Assembly (NCBI RefSeq): GCF_900291955.1
Contig: NZ_OLMR01000004.1
Span: 91,156 to 155,155, forward strand
DNA: 64,000 nt
Reading direction: 5' to 3'
From: Pseudoruminococcus massiliensis
GTDB lineage: Bacteria > Bacillota > Clostridia > Oscillospirales > Acutalibacteraceae
Positions 44,639 through 53,652 of this stretch are shown here, piece by piece. Made by a program: the position numbers and the translations under genes. Each line of letters begins with the position of its first letter. Position 1 is the first letter of the stretch. The notes beneath the pieces were generated by a model, which had not been told where the DNA came from, did not search any database, and was given only the letters and a program-made list of their open reading frames with translations.

Positions 44639-45748
44639 ATGAACAATATAGGAATTTATGTTCATATTCCCTTTTGTGCCTCTAAATGTAAATATTGCGA
44701 TTTTTTTTCTAAGAGTGGCAATGATGATGAAATAAATCGCTATGTATCCGCTGTAAACGAAAGACTTGCCAAGTATGGCAAAGAACTTAATCGTACAGCG
44801 GATACTCTTTATATTGGCGGAGGTACTCCGGGAATTATTGGTGCAGACAGGCTCTCATCAATCGCAAAAACGGCTAAGTTTGCATTTATGATTGATGATA
44901 ATGCAGAAATTACTGCTGAGCTTAATCCTGCCTCGGCTGATGAAAGCTTTGATTTTTCAAAGCTTAGACAAGCTGGTTTCAATAGGCTTTCAATAGGTAT
45001 GCAATCCGCCAATAACAATGAGCTTAAAAGGCTGGGCAGACTTCACACCGCAGAAGATGTCAAAACAACAGTTTTAAGTGCAAGAAAAGCTGGCTTTAAA
45101 AATATTTCACTCGACCTTATGCTCTGTATTCCGGAGCAAACAAAAGAAAGTCTGGCACATTCTATTGAATATTGTGCCGAACTTGGTGTTGAACATATTT
45201 CAGCTTATATACTAAAAATTGAAGAGGGTACACCTTTCTATAAAGAAAAAGATGCACTTACTCTTGATGAAGATACACAAGCAGAATTGTATCTTTTTGC
45301 TTGTGAAAAACTTGAACAGCTTGGCTATCACCAGTATGAAATATCCAATTTTTCAAAAAATGGTATGGAGAGCAAGCATAATCTTAAATACTGGGATTGT
45401 GACGAATATCTTGGTGTAGGCTGTGCGGCACATTCTTTTATAAATGGAAAACGCTTTTATACAGAACGCTCTTTTGATGAATTTTATAAGGGAATAACCT
45501 ATCAAGATGGCGAAGGCGGTTCTATCGAAGAATATATTATGCTAAGACTTAGACTTGCAAAGGGGCTTACTCAAAAAGATTTTAAGCGACGCTTTGGTAT
45601 AGAAATTCCTGAAAATTATATTAAAAACGCAAAGAAATTTGCCAAGACAAATCTTCTTATATATGATGACAACGGAATTAAATTTACACGAGATGGTTTC
45701 CTCATATCTAATACATTAATCCTCGAAATATTATCTGGAATCGGTTGA
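44639..45748 (+). CDS. hemW: HemW-like radical SAM protein (coproporphyrinogen dehydrogenase-like)
   Basis: The 369-residue protein starts NIGIYVHIPFCASKCKYCDF with the CxxxCxxC cluster, then TLYIGGGTPGII near residue 60 and SIGMQSANNNELKRLGR near residue 120. It lacks the fourth cysteine of HemN, and matches HemW, a heme chaperone. The C-terminal winged-helix-like domain is shortened but present (ENYIKNAKKFAKTNLLIYDD). HemW in the same cluster as a small membrane protein and NUDIX hydrolase is typical of Clostridia. Confidence 0.92.
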   Translation: MNNIGIYVHIPFCASKCKYCDFFSKSGNDDEINRYVSAVNERLAKYGKELNRTADTLYIGGGTPGIIGADRLSSIAKTAKFAFMIDDNAEITAELNPASADESFDFSKLRQAGFNRLSIGMQSANNNELKRLGRLHTAEDVKTTVLSARKAGFKNISLDLMLCIPEQTKESLAHSIEYCAELGVEHISAYILKIEEGTPFYKEKDALTLDEDTQAELYLFACEKLEQLGYHQYEISNFSKNGMESKHNLKYWDCDEYLGVGCAAHSFINGKRFYTERSFDEFYKGITYQDGEGGSIEEYIMLRLRLAKGLTQKDFKRRFGIEIPENYIKNAKKFAKTNLLIYDDNGIKFTRDGFLISNTLILEILSGIG

Positions 45749-45828
45749 AATGTTGTAAAATTTAATATATAATTACAGTATATTGGAAAAAATTGTGATG
45801 TTGTTACTAAACTGCGGTGGAGATTGCT

Positions 45829-46287
45829 ATGACAAAAAGGAATTTAAAGTTAATTTTCGAGGAAATTGCATTTGAGTATGGCTTTAAAAAACATAGATAT
45901 ATGTATATAAAAGAATATGACAAATTTTTATTTAAAATAAGCTTACAAAATATTTTAGAAAGTAATGAATATCGCTTTAATTGCTATTTTTTGATTAAAG
46001 CTATGAATACAAAAATTTCCCTCGATAGCTTTCTTACAGCTGATATAACTGGTCATGAAAAATTTATTACAGATAATGGAGAGCTTGAAATTATCAAGCT
46101 ACAAGATTATACCGAAGAAGAATTATCTAAGATTATAAGAAATTCTATAGATAAGCTTATGCAAATTATAGAAACAGGTGGCATAACTGGTTATCTTAAA
46201 GCAAAACCTGAAATGATTTCTACTATTCCCATGCGCTCAAAAGAATATCTTGAAAGAGAAAAAGTAATTGAAAGACAAATATCTTAA
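45829..46287 (+). CDS. DUF4304-like protein
   Basis: ATG 45829 with GTGGAG upstream gives 152 residues; an in-frame ATG at 45817 is possible. The sequence IFEEIAFEYGFKKHRYMYIKEYDKFLFKIS and the strand-rich middle resemble DUF4304, a domain seen in small proteins of unknown role. No membrane or signal segment. It is followed by a clear terminator. Confidence 0.5.
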   Translation: MTKRNLKLIFEEIAFEYGFKKHRYMYIKEYDKFLFKISLQNILESNEYRFNCYFLIKAMNTKISLDSFLTADITGHEKFITDNGELEIIKLQDYTEEELSKIIRNSIDKLMQIIETGGITGYLKAKPEMISTIPMRSKEYLEREKVIERQIS

Positions 46288-46294
46288 AAACCAA

Positions 46295-46327
46295 AAACTC
46301 TGCTCAATATTTCGTGAGCAGAGTTTT
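46295..46327 (+). terminator. terminator after the DUF4304-like gene
   Basis: AAACTCTGCTCA and TGAGCAGAGTTT pair perfectly with a short A+T loop and are followed by a T run. Confidence 0.85.
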
Positions 46328-46399
46328 TTTATTTAGCAAAATAATTTAAAGTTAATCTAAAAAAATCAAGTTCAAAGTTATATTCAGTATTTATTTTTC

Positions 46400-46522
46400 A
46401 GAGAACTATCTGTGAGAGTTCTCTACGCTTTGTAAAGCATAGAGTATTTCGCCGTCTGCGGACGGCGACAAGGGCGTTGACCTTGACCCATAAGCCCTTT
46501 CAAAGGCTTGAGCGAAACCTTT
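46400..46522. repeat. modular palindrome array 5
   Basis: Hairpins: GAGAAC/GTTCTC (46401-46423), TACGCTTTGTAAAGC region, CGCCGTC/GACGGCG with loop TGCG (about 46450-46468), AAGGGC-type palindrome, and AGCCCTTT/AAAGGCTT (about 46491-46508) followed by GAGCGAAACC. The CGCCGTC stem replaces CGCTCTC of arrays 2 and 3 with both arms changed. Confidence 0.82.
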
Positions 46523-46525
46523 AAT

Positions 46526-46987
46526 TTATTCATAAATTCCATTTCCCAAAAATGTCTTAGTCATAATCAGTGCATCCTCTGTTGGATTTCTGTAAAATCG
46601 TTTCCGTAAGCCTATTTCTTCAAAGCCTAATGATTTATAAAGAGAAATTGCATTGTAATTTGAGGGACGAACCTCAAGAGAAATAAATTCCAAATCGCAT
46701 TTTTCCGCAATAGAAAATAATCTCTCAAACAGCATTTTAGCTATACCCATTCGTCTGAATTTCGGGAAAACAGCTATATTTGTTATATATGATTGCCCAG
46801 CAGTTATTATCAACCCGACATAGCCCGAAACCTCTCCGTTCGTTTCAGCAACGAAAAAAAACGCACTGTCATTTTCAAGCTCATCTGCAAGAGCCTGTCT
46901 TGACCATGGCTGTGAAAAGCAAATTTTTTCAAGCTCTGCAAGCGAATCCAAATGTTCCTCACCCATAGGGAAAATCTCTGTTTTCAT
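46526..46987 (-). CDS. rimI: ribosomal-protein-alanine N-acetyltransferase RimI
   Basis: The 153-residue GNAT protein has SYITNIAVFPKFRRMGIAKML (acetyl-CoA loop RRMGIA) near residue 70 and ISLEVRPSNYNAISLYKSLGF near 100, the standard RimI segments. It acetylates the N-terminus of S18. It lies 3 bp after the phosphatase gene, same strand. Confidence 0.9.
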   Translation of the reverse strand: MKTEIFPMGEEHLDSLAELEKICFSQPWSRQALADELENDSAFFFVAETNGEVSGYVGLIITAGQSYITNIAVFPKFRRMGIAKMLFERLFSIAEKCDLEFISLEVRPSNYNAISLYKSLGFEEIGLRKRFYRNPTEDALIMTKTFLGNGIYE

Positions 46988-46990
46988 ACT

Positions 46991-47407
46991 TTACATATCC
47001 TTAATCTTTTTATATAGCTTTTCGCAGGACTGCTGAATCTCATCTCTGCATTTTCGATAAACCTCAACACTTCCTCCAAACGGGTCGCTGATTCCCATAA
47101 TATAAATCTTTTGCTTAGGAACTCCTGCCGAAACAAGCGCCATAGCATGATTTTCGGTCATAACCGCAAAGACATCATATTCGTTAATATCATCACGGCG
47201 TATAGCTTTAGACCTATGCCCGCTTATATCAACTCCGATTTCCTTGCAGACGGTAACTGCATTCTCGCTGACAGCGTCACCGTCGCAAAAGCTCATTCCA
47301 GCACTTGAACAGCTTATGCTTTCATCTCCCTGGGTCAGCTTTTTAAAAATACCCTCAGCCATAGGACTTCTGCAAGTGTTGCCTGTACAAACAAAAAGTA
47401 TTTTCAT
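46991..47407 (-). CDS. low molecular weight protein-tyrosine phosphatase
   Basis: ATG 47407 (GGAAAGGAG upstream) gives 138 residues starting KILFVCTGNTCRSPMAEGIF, the CX5R phosphatase loop, and ISDPFGGSVEVYRKCRDEIQ holding the acid/base aspartate (DPFG). It matches arginine/tyrosine phosphatases of Firmicutes (YwlE/YwqE-adjacent kind). The gene precedes rimI. Confidence 0.9.
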   Translation of the reverse strand: MKILFVCTGNTCRSPMAEGIFKKLTQGDESISCSSAGMSFCDGDAVSENAVTVCKEIGVDISGHRSKAIRRDDINEYDVFAVMTENHAMALVSAGVPKQKIYIMGISDPFGGSVEVYRKCRDEIQQSCEKLYKKIKDM

Positions 47408-47446
47408 AAAATTCAGCACTCCTTTCCAATAAAGAATCTTTCAAGA

Positions 47447-50041
47447 CTATGCCTTAGCTTCATACCATGTTTTGCCCTTGCCTGCTTCTGCAATAAGAGG
47501 AACATTCAGCTTAACTGCATTTTCCATTTCCTCTTCAAGAATCCTGGCTGTTCTGTCGGCTTCATTTTCAGGAGCTTCTACTATAAGCTCATCGTGTACC
47601 TGTAAAATAAGCTTTGCCTGCATATTTTCAGCTTTAAGTCGGTTTCTTACTCTTATCATCGCAATCTTTATAATATCAGCCGATGTTCCTTGAATAGGCA
47701 TATTTCTTGCAACTCTTTCTCCGAATGCACGAAGATTGAAGTTAGATGAAGTAAGTTCTGGCAAGTATCTTCTTCTGCCAAACATTGTAGTTACATAGCC
47801 GTCACGCTTAGCGTTCTCAACAGTTCGTTTCATATATTCGTCAACACCCGAATAATGTGCAAGATAATTCTTAATATAATTATCTGCTTCTTTTCTTGTT
47901 ACACCAATATCCTTAGAGAGTGAAAACGCTCCTATGCCATAAACAATTCCAAAATTTACGGCTTTTGCACGGCTTCTCATTGTCTTAGTAACCATTTCTG
48001 GCGGTAAATTAAATACCTGTGATGCAGTTATAGAATGTATATCTTCATTATTTTTGAAAGCCTCTATCATAGCTTTATCATTCGCTATGTGTGCAAGAAC
48101 TCTTAATTCAATCTGTGAATAGTCTGCGTCAACAAGTACACAACCGTCCTTCGCTATAAAGAATCTGCGTAACTCTCTGCCAAGCTCTGTTCTTACTGGA
48201 ATATTCTGCAAATTAGGCTCTGTTGAACTGATTCTGCCCGTTCTTGTTTCGGTCTGATTAAAGCTGGAATGTATTCTTCCGTCCTCACCAATAACCTTTA
48301 AAAGTCCGTCACAATAGGTCGATTTTAACTTAGAATAGGTTCTATACTGCAAAATCAAGGCAACTGCTGGGTGTTCATATTTCAGACTTTCGAGAACCTC
48401 TGCACTTGTTGAATATCCGCTCTTTGTCTTTTTTCCATGTGGAAGTGCTAATTTCTCAAAGAGTGCCGAACCGAGCTGTTTTGGAGAATTTATATTAAAT
48501 TCATAGCCCACTGTATCATAAATTTCCTTAGTAATCTCATCAAGCCTTGCACTGATTTCCTTATTGTATTCCATAATGCCATCTCTGTCTGCCATAAAAC
48601 CACAGTTTTCCATATCAGCAAGAACAATAGCAAGTGGAATTTCAATTTCATTAAGAAGCTTTGTCTGCTCCTTTTCCTCAATTAATTTTATAAGAGCTTC
48701 TGATAATGCAGAAACCTCTGCACTTTCTTTTGCAAGCTCCGGTGCATTTTCAGCAAGTTCAAACTTAGGTGGATTGTATTCCTGCATAAGTCTTTCGATT
48801 GAATAATCAGGCGAATTTGGATTAAGCAAATATGATGCAAGAATTGTATCACAAACTATTCCAACAGGCTCAACATTATTTTTCAACAGAATAGCTACAA
48901 TAGGCTTTATATCATGAAGTTGTTTTTTAATATCCTCATATTCAAAAATATTTTTGATGGCAGCAAGAAAATCAAAGCTTTCAAAAGAAAACAAATAAAT
49001 ATCATTTTCACATAAAACAGCCATTTCTGAAATTTGACTATCTTCAAGTCTGAAAGCTATTGAAACGGTTTTTCCATTAAAACCTTCAATAGCTTTGTTA
49101 TAATTAAAATCTTCTATAACATTCAGCTTTTTAGTTTTTTCGATTTTATTTTCAGCAATGGGAATTTCTTCGCCACTAAGCCCAAGCTTGTCTATAAGCT
49201 TAAAAAGCTCAAGGCTTGCCATAAGCCGAGCCGCTCCCGCTGAATCTCTTTTTGCTGGGATATAGCTATTTATATCCGTATCAATCGGAGCTTCTACGCA
49301 TATAGTCCCAAGCATATGACTGAGATAAGCACTTTCCTTACCAGCAATAAGCTTTTTTCTGATATTGTCTTTAATGTCAATAGTATCTATATTTTTATAA
49401 ATATTATCTATATTTCCGAAGCGTTTAATAAGGTCGCCTGCACCCTTTTCTCCTATTCCGGCAACACCTGGAATATTATCCGAAGTATCACCCTGAATAG
49501 CCTTGACTTCGATAAGCTGCTTAGGCGTTACCCCGTATTTTTCCATAATTGCAGCTTCGTCATAGAGTGTAACCTCTGGCTTACCCATTTTTGTTGCGGC
49601 AATTCTTACACTTACTGTCGGTGAAACTAACTGCAAGCTATCCCTGTCACCCGTTGCAACAACACACTCATCGCCGTTTTTGGTACAAGTATCAGCAAGA
49701 GTTCCGAGAATGTCATCAGCCTCATAGCCCTCACATTCAACAATCTTATATCCAAGAAGTGTTAATAGCTCTTTAAGTGGTCTCATCTGCGAGGCAAGCT
49801 CATTGGGCATACCCTTACGCTTTGCCTTATAGCCGTCATAAGCCTTATGTCTGAATGTCGGTGCTTTCATATCAAACGCAACAGCAACCGCATCAGGATT
49901 AGTTTCTGACAAAACCTTTTCAAAGGTAGTCATAAATCCAAAAATAGCGTTTGTATATTGTCCGTCCTTTGTGGTAAGAGGTCTTATTCCATAAAAAGCA
50001 CGATTCAAAATGCTGTTTCCATCTATTACAAGCATTTTCAT
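47447..50041 (-). CDS. polA: DNA polymerase I
   Basis: The 864-residue protein has the 5'-3' exonuclease domain (1-290: MLVIDGNSILNRAFYGIRPL and GDTSDNIPGVAGIGEKGA), a degenerate 3'-5' exonuclease-like domain (about 305-470) lacking the DTE motif, and the polymerase domain with ADYSQIELRVLAHIA (motif A), RRAKAVNFGIVYG-like (SRAKAVNFGIVYG, motif B) and LQVHDELIVEAPE (motif C). Loss of proofreading residues is common in Firmicute Pol I. It repairs gaps and removes RNA primers. Confidence 0.97.
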   Translation of the reverse strand: MKMLVIDGNSILNRAFYGIRPLTTKDGQYTNAIFGFMTTFEKVLSETNPDAVAVAFDMKAPTFRHKAYDGYKAKRKGMPNELASQMRPLKELLTLLGYKIVECEGYEADDILGTLADTCTKNGDECVVATGDRDSLQLVSPTVSVRIAATKMGKPEVTLYDEAAIMEKYGVTPKQLIEVKAIQGDTSDNIPGVAGIGEKGAGDLIKRFGNIDNIYKNIDTIDIKDNIRKKLIAGKESAYLSHMLGTICVEAPIDTDINSYIPAKRDSAGAARLMASLELFKLIDKLGLSGEEIPIAENKIEKTKKLNVIEDFNYNKAIEGFNGKTVSIAFRLEDSQISEMAVLCENDIYLFSFESFDFLAAIKNIFEYEDIKKQLHDIKPIVAILLKNNVEPVGIVCDTILASYLLNPNSPDYSIERLMQEYNPPKFELAENAPELAKESAEVSALSEALIKLIEEKEQTKLLNEIEIPLAIVLADMENCGFMADRDGIMEYNKEISARLDEITKEIYDTVGYEFNINSPKQLGSALFEKLALPHGKKTKSGYSTSAEVLESLKYEHPAVALILQYRTYSKLKSTYCDGLLKVIGEDGRIHSSFNQTETRTGRISSTEPNLQNIPVRTELGRELRRFFIAKDGCVLVDADYSQIELRVLAHIANDKAMIEAFKNNEDIHSITASQVFNLPPEMVTKTMRSRAKAVNFGIVYGIGAFSLSKDIGVTRKEADNYIKNYLAHYSGVDEYMKRTVENAKRDGYVTTMFGRRRYLPELTSSNFNLRAFGERVARNMPIQGTSADIIKIAMIRVRNRLKAENMQAKLILQVHDELIVEAPENEADRTARILEEEMENAVKLNVPLIAEAGKGKTWYEAKA

Positions 50042-50072
50042 TATTCATACCCCACATTTCTATATGAAAAAA

Positions 50073-50106
50073 TAACCACCTCTTGCAAAAAGGTGGTTAA
50101 TCTTAC
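50073..50106 (-). terminator. terminator of alr
   Basis: TAACCACCT (50073-50081) and AGGTGGTTA (50091-50099) pair; on the minus strand the stem is followed by TTTTTTC. It lies between alr and polA, both on the minus strand. Confidence 0.85.
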
Positions 50107-50256
50107 AATTCTTTGTGTTTTTATTTTAACATACTGCACAATCACTGTCAACAAAGAGTTTTATTTTTTATCGACATACATTGACAGATTTTATTTATAA
50201 TAGCATAAACCCAAAAGCTTTGTTAAATTCTTTTCAAAAGAATGTGATGGTTTTTA

Positions 50257-51459
50257 TTAGTTCTTTAGATTGCTTGGATAAATATAATCAAGCGTACCAA
50301 CATTTTTGCCATTCTTAAAATAAACTCTCGGAACACGCTTTCCAATAATACAGATAATCTCGTAATTTATGGTATTAGTCAAATTTGCAATTTCTTCTGC
50401 TGAAACACAGCAATCCCCATCTGTACCAATTACAGTTACTTCATCACCAGTAGAAACATTTTCAATATCTGTAATATCGAGCATAAGCTGGTCCATACAA
50501 ACTCTGCCGATAATTGGTGCGTATTTTCCGTTTACTATCATTCTTGCATTATTTCCTAATGCTCTTGTATAACCGTCAGCATAGCCAATAGGAACAGTAG
50601 CAATCTTTGTCGGACGGCTTGTTGTAAATGTACCGCCATAGCTTACCTTTGCATCAGGCTCAACAGTTTTAATCTGTGCAATAACTGATTTAAGCTGCAT
50701 TGCAGGGATAAGATTAAGCTTACCCTCAAGCTTTCCTGACGGAGCTAAGCCATAAAGTATAATTCCTGCACGAACCATATTTATATGCGTATCTGGATAA
50801 TCAATAATAGCACCGCTGTTTGCACAATGTCTTAGAGGAAATTCAATTCCCCTTGCAGAAAGCTTTGCAATAGCATCATCAAAGCACTTGTATTGACAAA
50901 GTGTATCTTCTTTGCCTTCTTCAGCCTCATCTGATACAAAGAAATGTGTGAAAATTCCTTCAAAATTAAGGGAAGGCAGCTTACAAACACGCTCTATCGT
51001 ATCAATAGACGCAAAATCTCTGTCTATATTCTGATACATAAAGCCTATTCTGCTCATACCAGTATCAAGTGCGATATGAGCCTTTACCGTTACATTATCT
51101 CTTTGAGCATATTTAGAAAGTTCCTCGGCATATTCCTCAGAAAGTACCGCCTGAGAAATATTATTATCTGCAAGAACCTTTGCTAAATCCGCAGGAGTAA
51201 AGCCAAGAATTAAAATCGGAGATTTTATTCCATGCTCACGAAGCTGCATAGCTTCCTCAATATTAGAAACAGCAAATCTTTTTACACCAAGTCTTTCATA
51301 TTCTCTCGCAAGAAAAATTGCACCATGGCCATAGCCATCTGCCTTAATGACGCACATAATCTCGCTTTCAGGAGAAACATGGTTTCTTATTTCATTATAA
51401 TTATGTTCAATAGCGTCTAAATCTATCTTTGCCCAAGTTCTTCTCAAAAATGATTTCAT
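50257..51459 (-). CDS. alr: alanine racemase
   Basis: The 400-residue enzyme has the PLP-lysine motif VIKADGYGHGA near residue 40, the phosphate-contact region and the YADGYTRALGN segment with RVCMDQLMLD near residue 315. It makes D-alanine for peptidoglycan, consistent with the wall genes in the window. AGGTTGG is a modest ribosome binding site. It is a single-gene transcript. Confidence 0.96.
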   Translation of the reverse strand: MKSFLRRTWAKIDLDAIEHNYNEIRNHVSPESEIMCVIKADGYGHGAIFLAREYERLGVKRFAVSNIEEAMQLREHGIKSPILILGFTPADLAKVLADNNISQAVLSEEYAEELSKYAQRDNVTVKAHIALDTGMSRIGFMYQNIDRDFASIDTIERVCKLPSLNFEGIFTHFFVSDEAEEGKEDTLCQYKCFDDAIAKLSARGIEFPLRHCANSGAIIDYPDTHINMVRAGIILYGLAPSGKLEGKLNLIPAMQLKSVIAQIKTVEPDAKVSYGGTFTTSRPTKIATVPIGYADGYTRALGNNARMIVNGKYAPIIGRVCMDQLMLDITDIENVSTGDEVTVIGTDGDCCVSAEEIANLTNTINYEIICIIGKRVPRVYFKNGKNVGTLDYIYPSNLKN

Positions 51460-51652
51460 CGAGCCAACCTCTGTCCATAAAATATTATTAAAGTAACCTT
51501 TATTTTACCGCAATGAATATATATTGTCAAGCAAGAGCTTATTTTATAATATCAAGTATTTTGTTTAGATTTTACTATTATTTTACAATTATTAGATAGA
51601 CTTATAATACATTTATATATTAAGATATTATACAAAGGGGGTGAAACAAAGT

Positions 51653-51973
51653 TTGAAACGATTTAGAATACCGCCACATATTTGGGTCAAATATTCTATT
51701 GCTATTTTTATAGCAGCTGTAGCTGTATTAATTATAGCTTTTGCTTGCTATGAAAGTGGCAGTTACTCTGATGGAACTATAATATTTTTAACAGTAGTCG
51801 CATTAATTTTAATGATTTTATTTTTAATAGGTGACATATTATTTTGGCGTTGTCCCCGATGCGGTGCACCACTAAAGCGTCCAATTATGCGTAATACTGT
51901 AAAAAGCTGTTATTATTGCGGAGCGAAATTTGAAAATTTAAAGCTTGTAAAAAAAGAGAAAGAGGACTTATGA
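51653..51973 (+). CDS. membrane protein with C-terminal zinc ribbon
   Basis: TTG 51653 has GGGGGTG upstream; GTG 51641 would overlap that site. The product of about 106 residues has two membrane segments (about residues 12-35 and 42-65) and a rubredoxin-like zinc ribbon, CPRCG...CYYCG (about 68-95). Its TGA overlaps the start of the following secreted protein gene. A decayed copy of its end lies beside leuD at 33127-33264. Confidence 0.65.
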   Translation: MKRFRIPPHIWVKYSIAIFIAAVAVLIIAFACYESGSYSDGTIIFLTVVALILMILFLIGDILFWRCPRCGAPLKRPIMRNTVKSCYYCGAKFENLKLVKKEKEDL

Positions 51974-52956
51974 AAAAGATAATTACTATATTTCTTTCAA
52001 CTTTAATAGTGATATTGCCACTATTAAATACAGTTGTTAAAGCATCAGAAACAGATGCAATTACAAATACTAATGGCATTGAATACATCTTATCTGAAAA
52101 TGGAAAAAGAAGTTTATATACGATAAATGATGTAGATTCTGTAATGGATGAACTTAATCAAGCAACAATATCTAAAGATGAAATTCGTATAAAAGAACTA
52201 GAACAAGAATTATCTGATATGTCTGTTGATGAAATTTCTTATAAAGATATGTTAGAACTAACTGGAAATGATATTCCCAATCAAAAAAGCATAGTAATGA
52301 ATCAAGATAATATTATTTTTAACAAAGTACAAGCTTCTATGTCTGTTGATGGTGAATCTGTTAAATTTATGAGAATATATGCACGCCCTCAACCTGGTGC
52401 ATATATGTACCATGAAGGGGTTGCAAGTAAAAATATTACTACAAATCATACTGCACAAGCTATAGATTTTATAAGAATCTTAGGTGAATTTGCATTAGGA
52501 TTCACAGACTTTGGAACAATAATAAGTGTTTACAATGCATTAAAGGATTGCATTACTACTCTTAAACCATCTTCTAATATAACAAGGATTAATGCAGATT
52601 ATGTTTACACTTGTGCAGAAAATACTGTTTTTATATATTACTATAATGAACGAATAGGCACATGGACTCAAATAGCAAATTCATCAAACTTAGCTTACTC
52701 TGTAACAGCAATAGTAAAAAATGTTTATGTAAATGGTAATAATACATTACCAAAACATACTTCTATAGACTATAATGGTAGTCTCAAACATGATAAATAT
52801 AATGTTGCTGTTTATTTATATCGAAATAGATTTGATAGTGATATTTTAACAAGAACTCAATTTGAAACTTTTGATATTACTGGTGTAAGTGGTTCGCAAA
52901 ATCCTTATGTTAAACTACCTATGTTACAACCTGAAATACCAGCACTTTGTAGATAA
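51970..52956 (+). CDS. secreted protein of unknown function
   Basis: ATG 51970 overlaps the preceding stop. The 328-residue protein begins with a signal peptide (MKKIITIFLSTLIVILPLLN then TVVKA/SET cleavage site). The mature part is polar, Asn- and Tyr-rich, with a helical region (residues 50-85) followed by a beta-rich domain (about 110-320). No catalytic motif or cell-wall anchor was seen. The A+T-rich composition and codon choice differ from the neighbouring housekeeping genes, and the pair with the zinc-ribbon protein looks like an acquired cassette. Confidence 0.65.
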   Translation: MKKIITIFLSTLIVILPLLNTVVKASETDAITNTNGIEYILSENGKRSLYTINDVDSVMDELNQATISKDEIRIKELEQELSDMSVDEISYKDMLELTGNDIPNQKSIVMNQDNIIFNKVQASMSVDGESVKFMRIYARPQPGAYMYHEGVASKNITTNHTAQAIDFIRILGEFALGFTDFGTIISVYNALKDCITTLKPSSNITRINADYVYTCAENTVFIYYYNERIGTWTQIANSSNLAYSVTAIVKNVYVNGNNTLPKHTSIDYNGSLKHDKYNVAVYLYRNRFDSDILTRTQFETFDITGVSGSQNPYVKLPMLQPEIPALCR

Positions 52957-52962
52957 AATATA

Positions 52963-52998
52963 AAAAATCCCGAGGAATTTTACCACCTCGGGATTTTT
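52963..52998. terminator. bidirectional terminator after the secreted-protein gene
   Basis: AAAAATCCCGAGG (52963-52975) and CCTCGGGATTTTT (52986-52998) form a perfect 13-bp stem with A and T runs on both sides. Confidence 0.9.
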
Positions 52999-53000
52999 TA

Positions 53001-53066
53001 TATTAAAGACTATACATTACTTCTTAGTAACATGGTTAATAACATCTTGATTGAAGTATTATCATC
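53001..53066. other. rearrangement scar: leuD tail joined to a resolvase fragment
   Basis: Reverse complement of 53001-53037 reads INHVTKK, stop, then the leuD downstream sequence (TATAGTCTTTAATA), differing from the locus at 33050-33085 in few bases. It is joined at CAT to 53032-53066, an exact 35-bp copy of resolvase bases 53995-54029. It is a fossil junction, not a gene. Confidence 0.8.
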
Positions 53067-53168
53067 CACACCTAAAAAGCATATGGACAAAAAGCACATT
53101 TTATGCAATTATTGGAACTACTATAAATTATTAGTAACCATTATAAATTGTAACAAAAGGCTTGATTA
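53066..53168. other. short spacer with no recognised feature
   Basis: About 100 bp between the scar and the left attachment repeat. A+T-rich, no frame, no repeat recognised. Confidence 0.3.
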
Positions 53169-53265
53169 TTACTTATTAAGTCCTTCGTAAACAGCAACAG
53201 CACAAGCAACAGTAGCACCAACCATTGGGTTGTTACCCATACCGATAAGTCCCATCATCTCAACA
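53169..53265 (-). pseudogene. left copy of the GGGtGRT gene 3' end (attL)
   Basis: On the minus strand it reads the last 32 codons of the GGGtGRT protein, ending VYEGLNK and TAA at 53171-53169. From 53182 to 53265 it is identical to 60847-60930 (84 bp); the last codons differ only synonymously (AAT/AAC, CTT/TTG, GGA/GGC). It is the displaced original gene end left by integration of the element to its right. Confidence 0.85.
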
Positions 53266-53652
53266 AACCAAGCAAAAATAAGCATTAATCTAATGCAACT
53301 TCAACACATCAATTATTATATTTATTATATCAAAAGTAAAATTATATGTCAAGTTTTAGAGTGACAAACAACACATTGAGCATTTTATAGAATGACAAAT
53401 GACAACGGAAATGTAATATATCCCCATTGTGTTAATTAAACTATGCACTATTTTAGTGCTTTAAAAAATTACTATTTATTAAAGTGTTTTTAATTGTGTA
53501 CATTTACAAACGTTAAAAAACACCTATAGATTTTGTTTGTAAATCACCTAAAATATTTTACAAATATATTTATAAAAGCACTTGTGTTTTATAAACACTG
53601 GTGCTAAAATAAAACCAAAGATAATAAATTTTAATTTAAGAGGTGTATTATT
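53266..53652. other. left end of the element, non-coding
   Basis: 387 A+T-rich bp. GCATTAATCTAATGC (53282-53296) is a small palindrome; AGCACTTGTG (about 53577) and CACTGGTGCT (about 53598) form an imperfect repeat just upstream of the resolvase, where a res-type recombination site would be expected. No frame is convincing. Confidence 0.4.

Noticed and set aside
53169..53265. Independent small gene ending in VYEGLNK
   Set aside because: It has no start and is identical over 84 bp to the GGGtGRT gene end; it is the left attachment copy.
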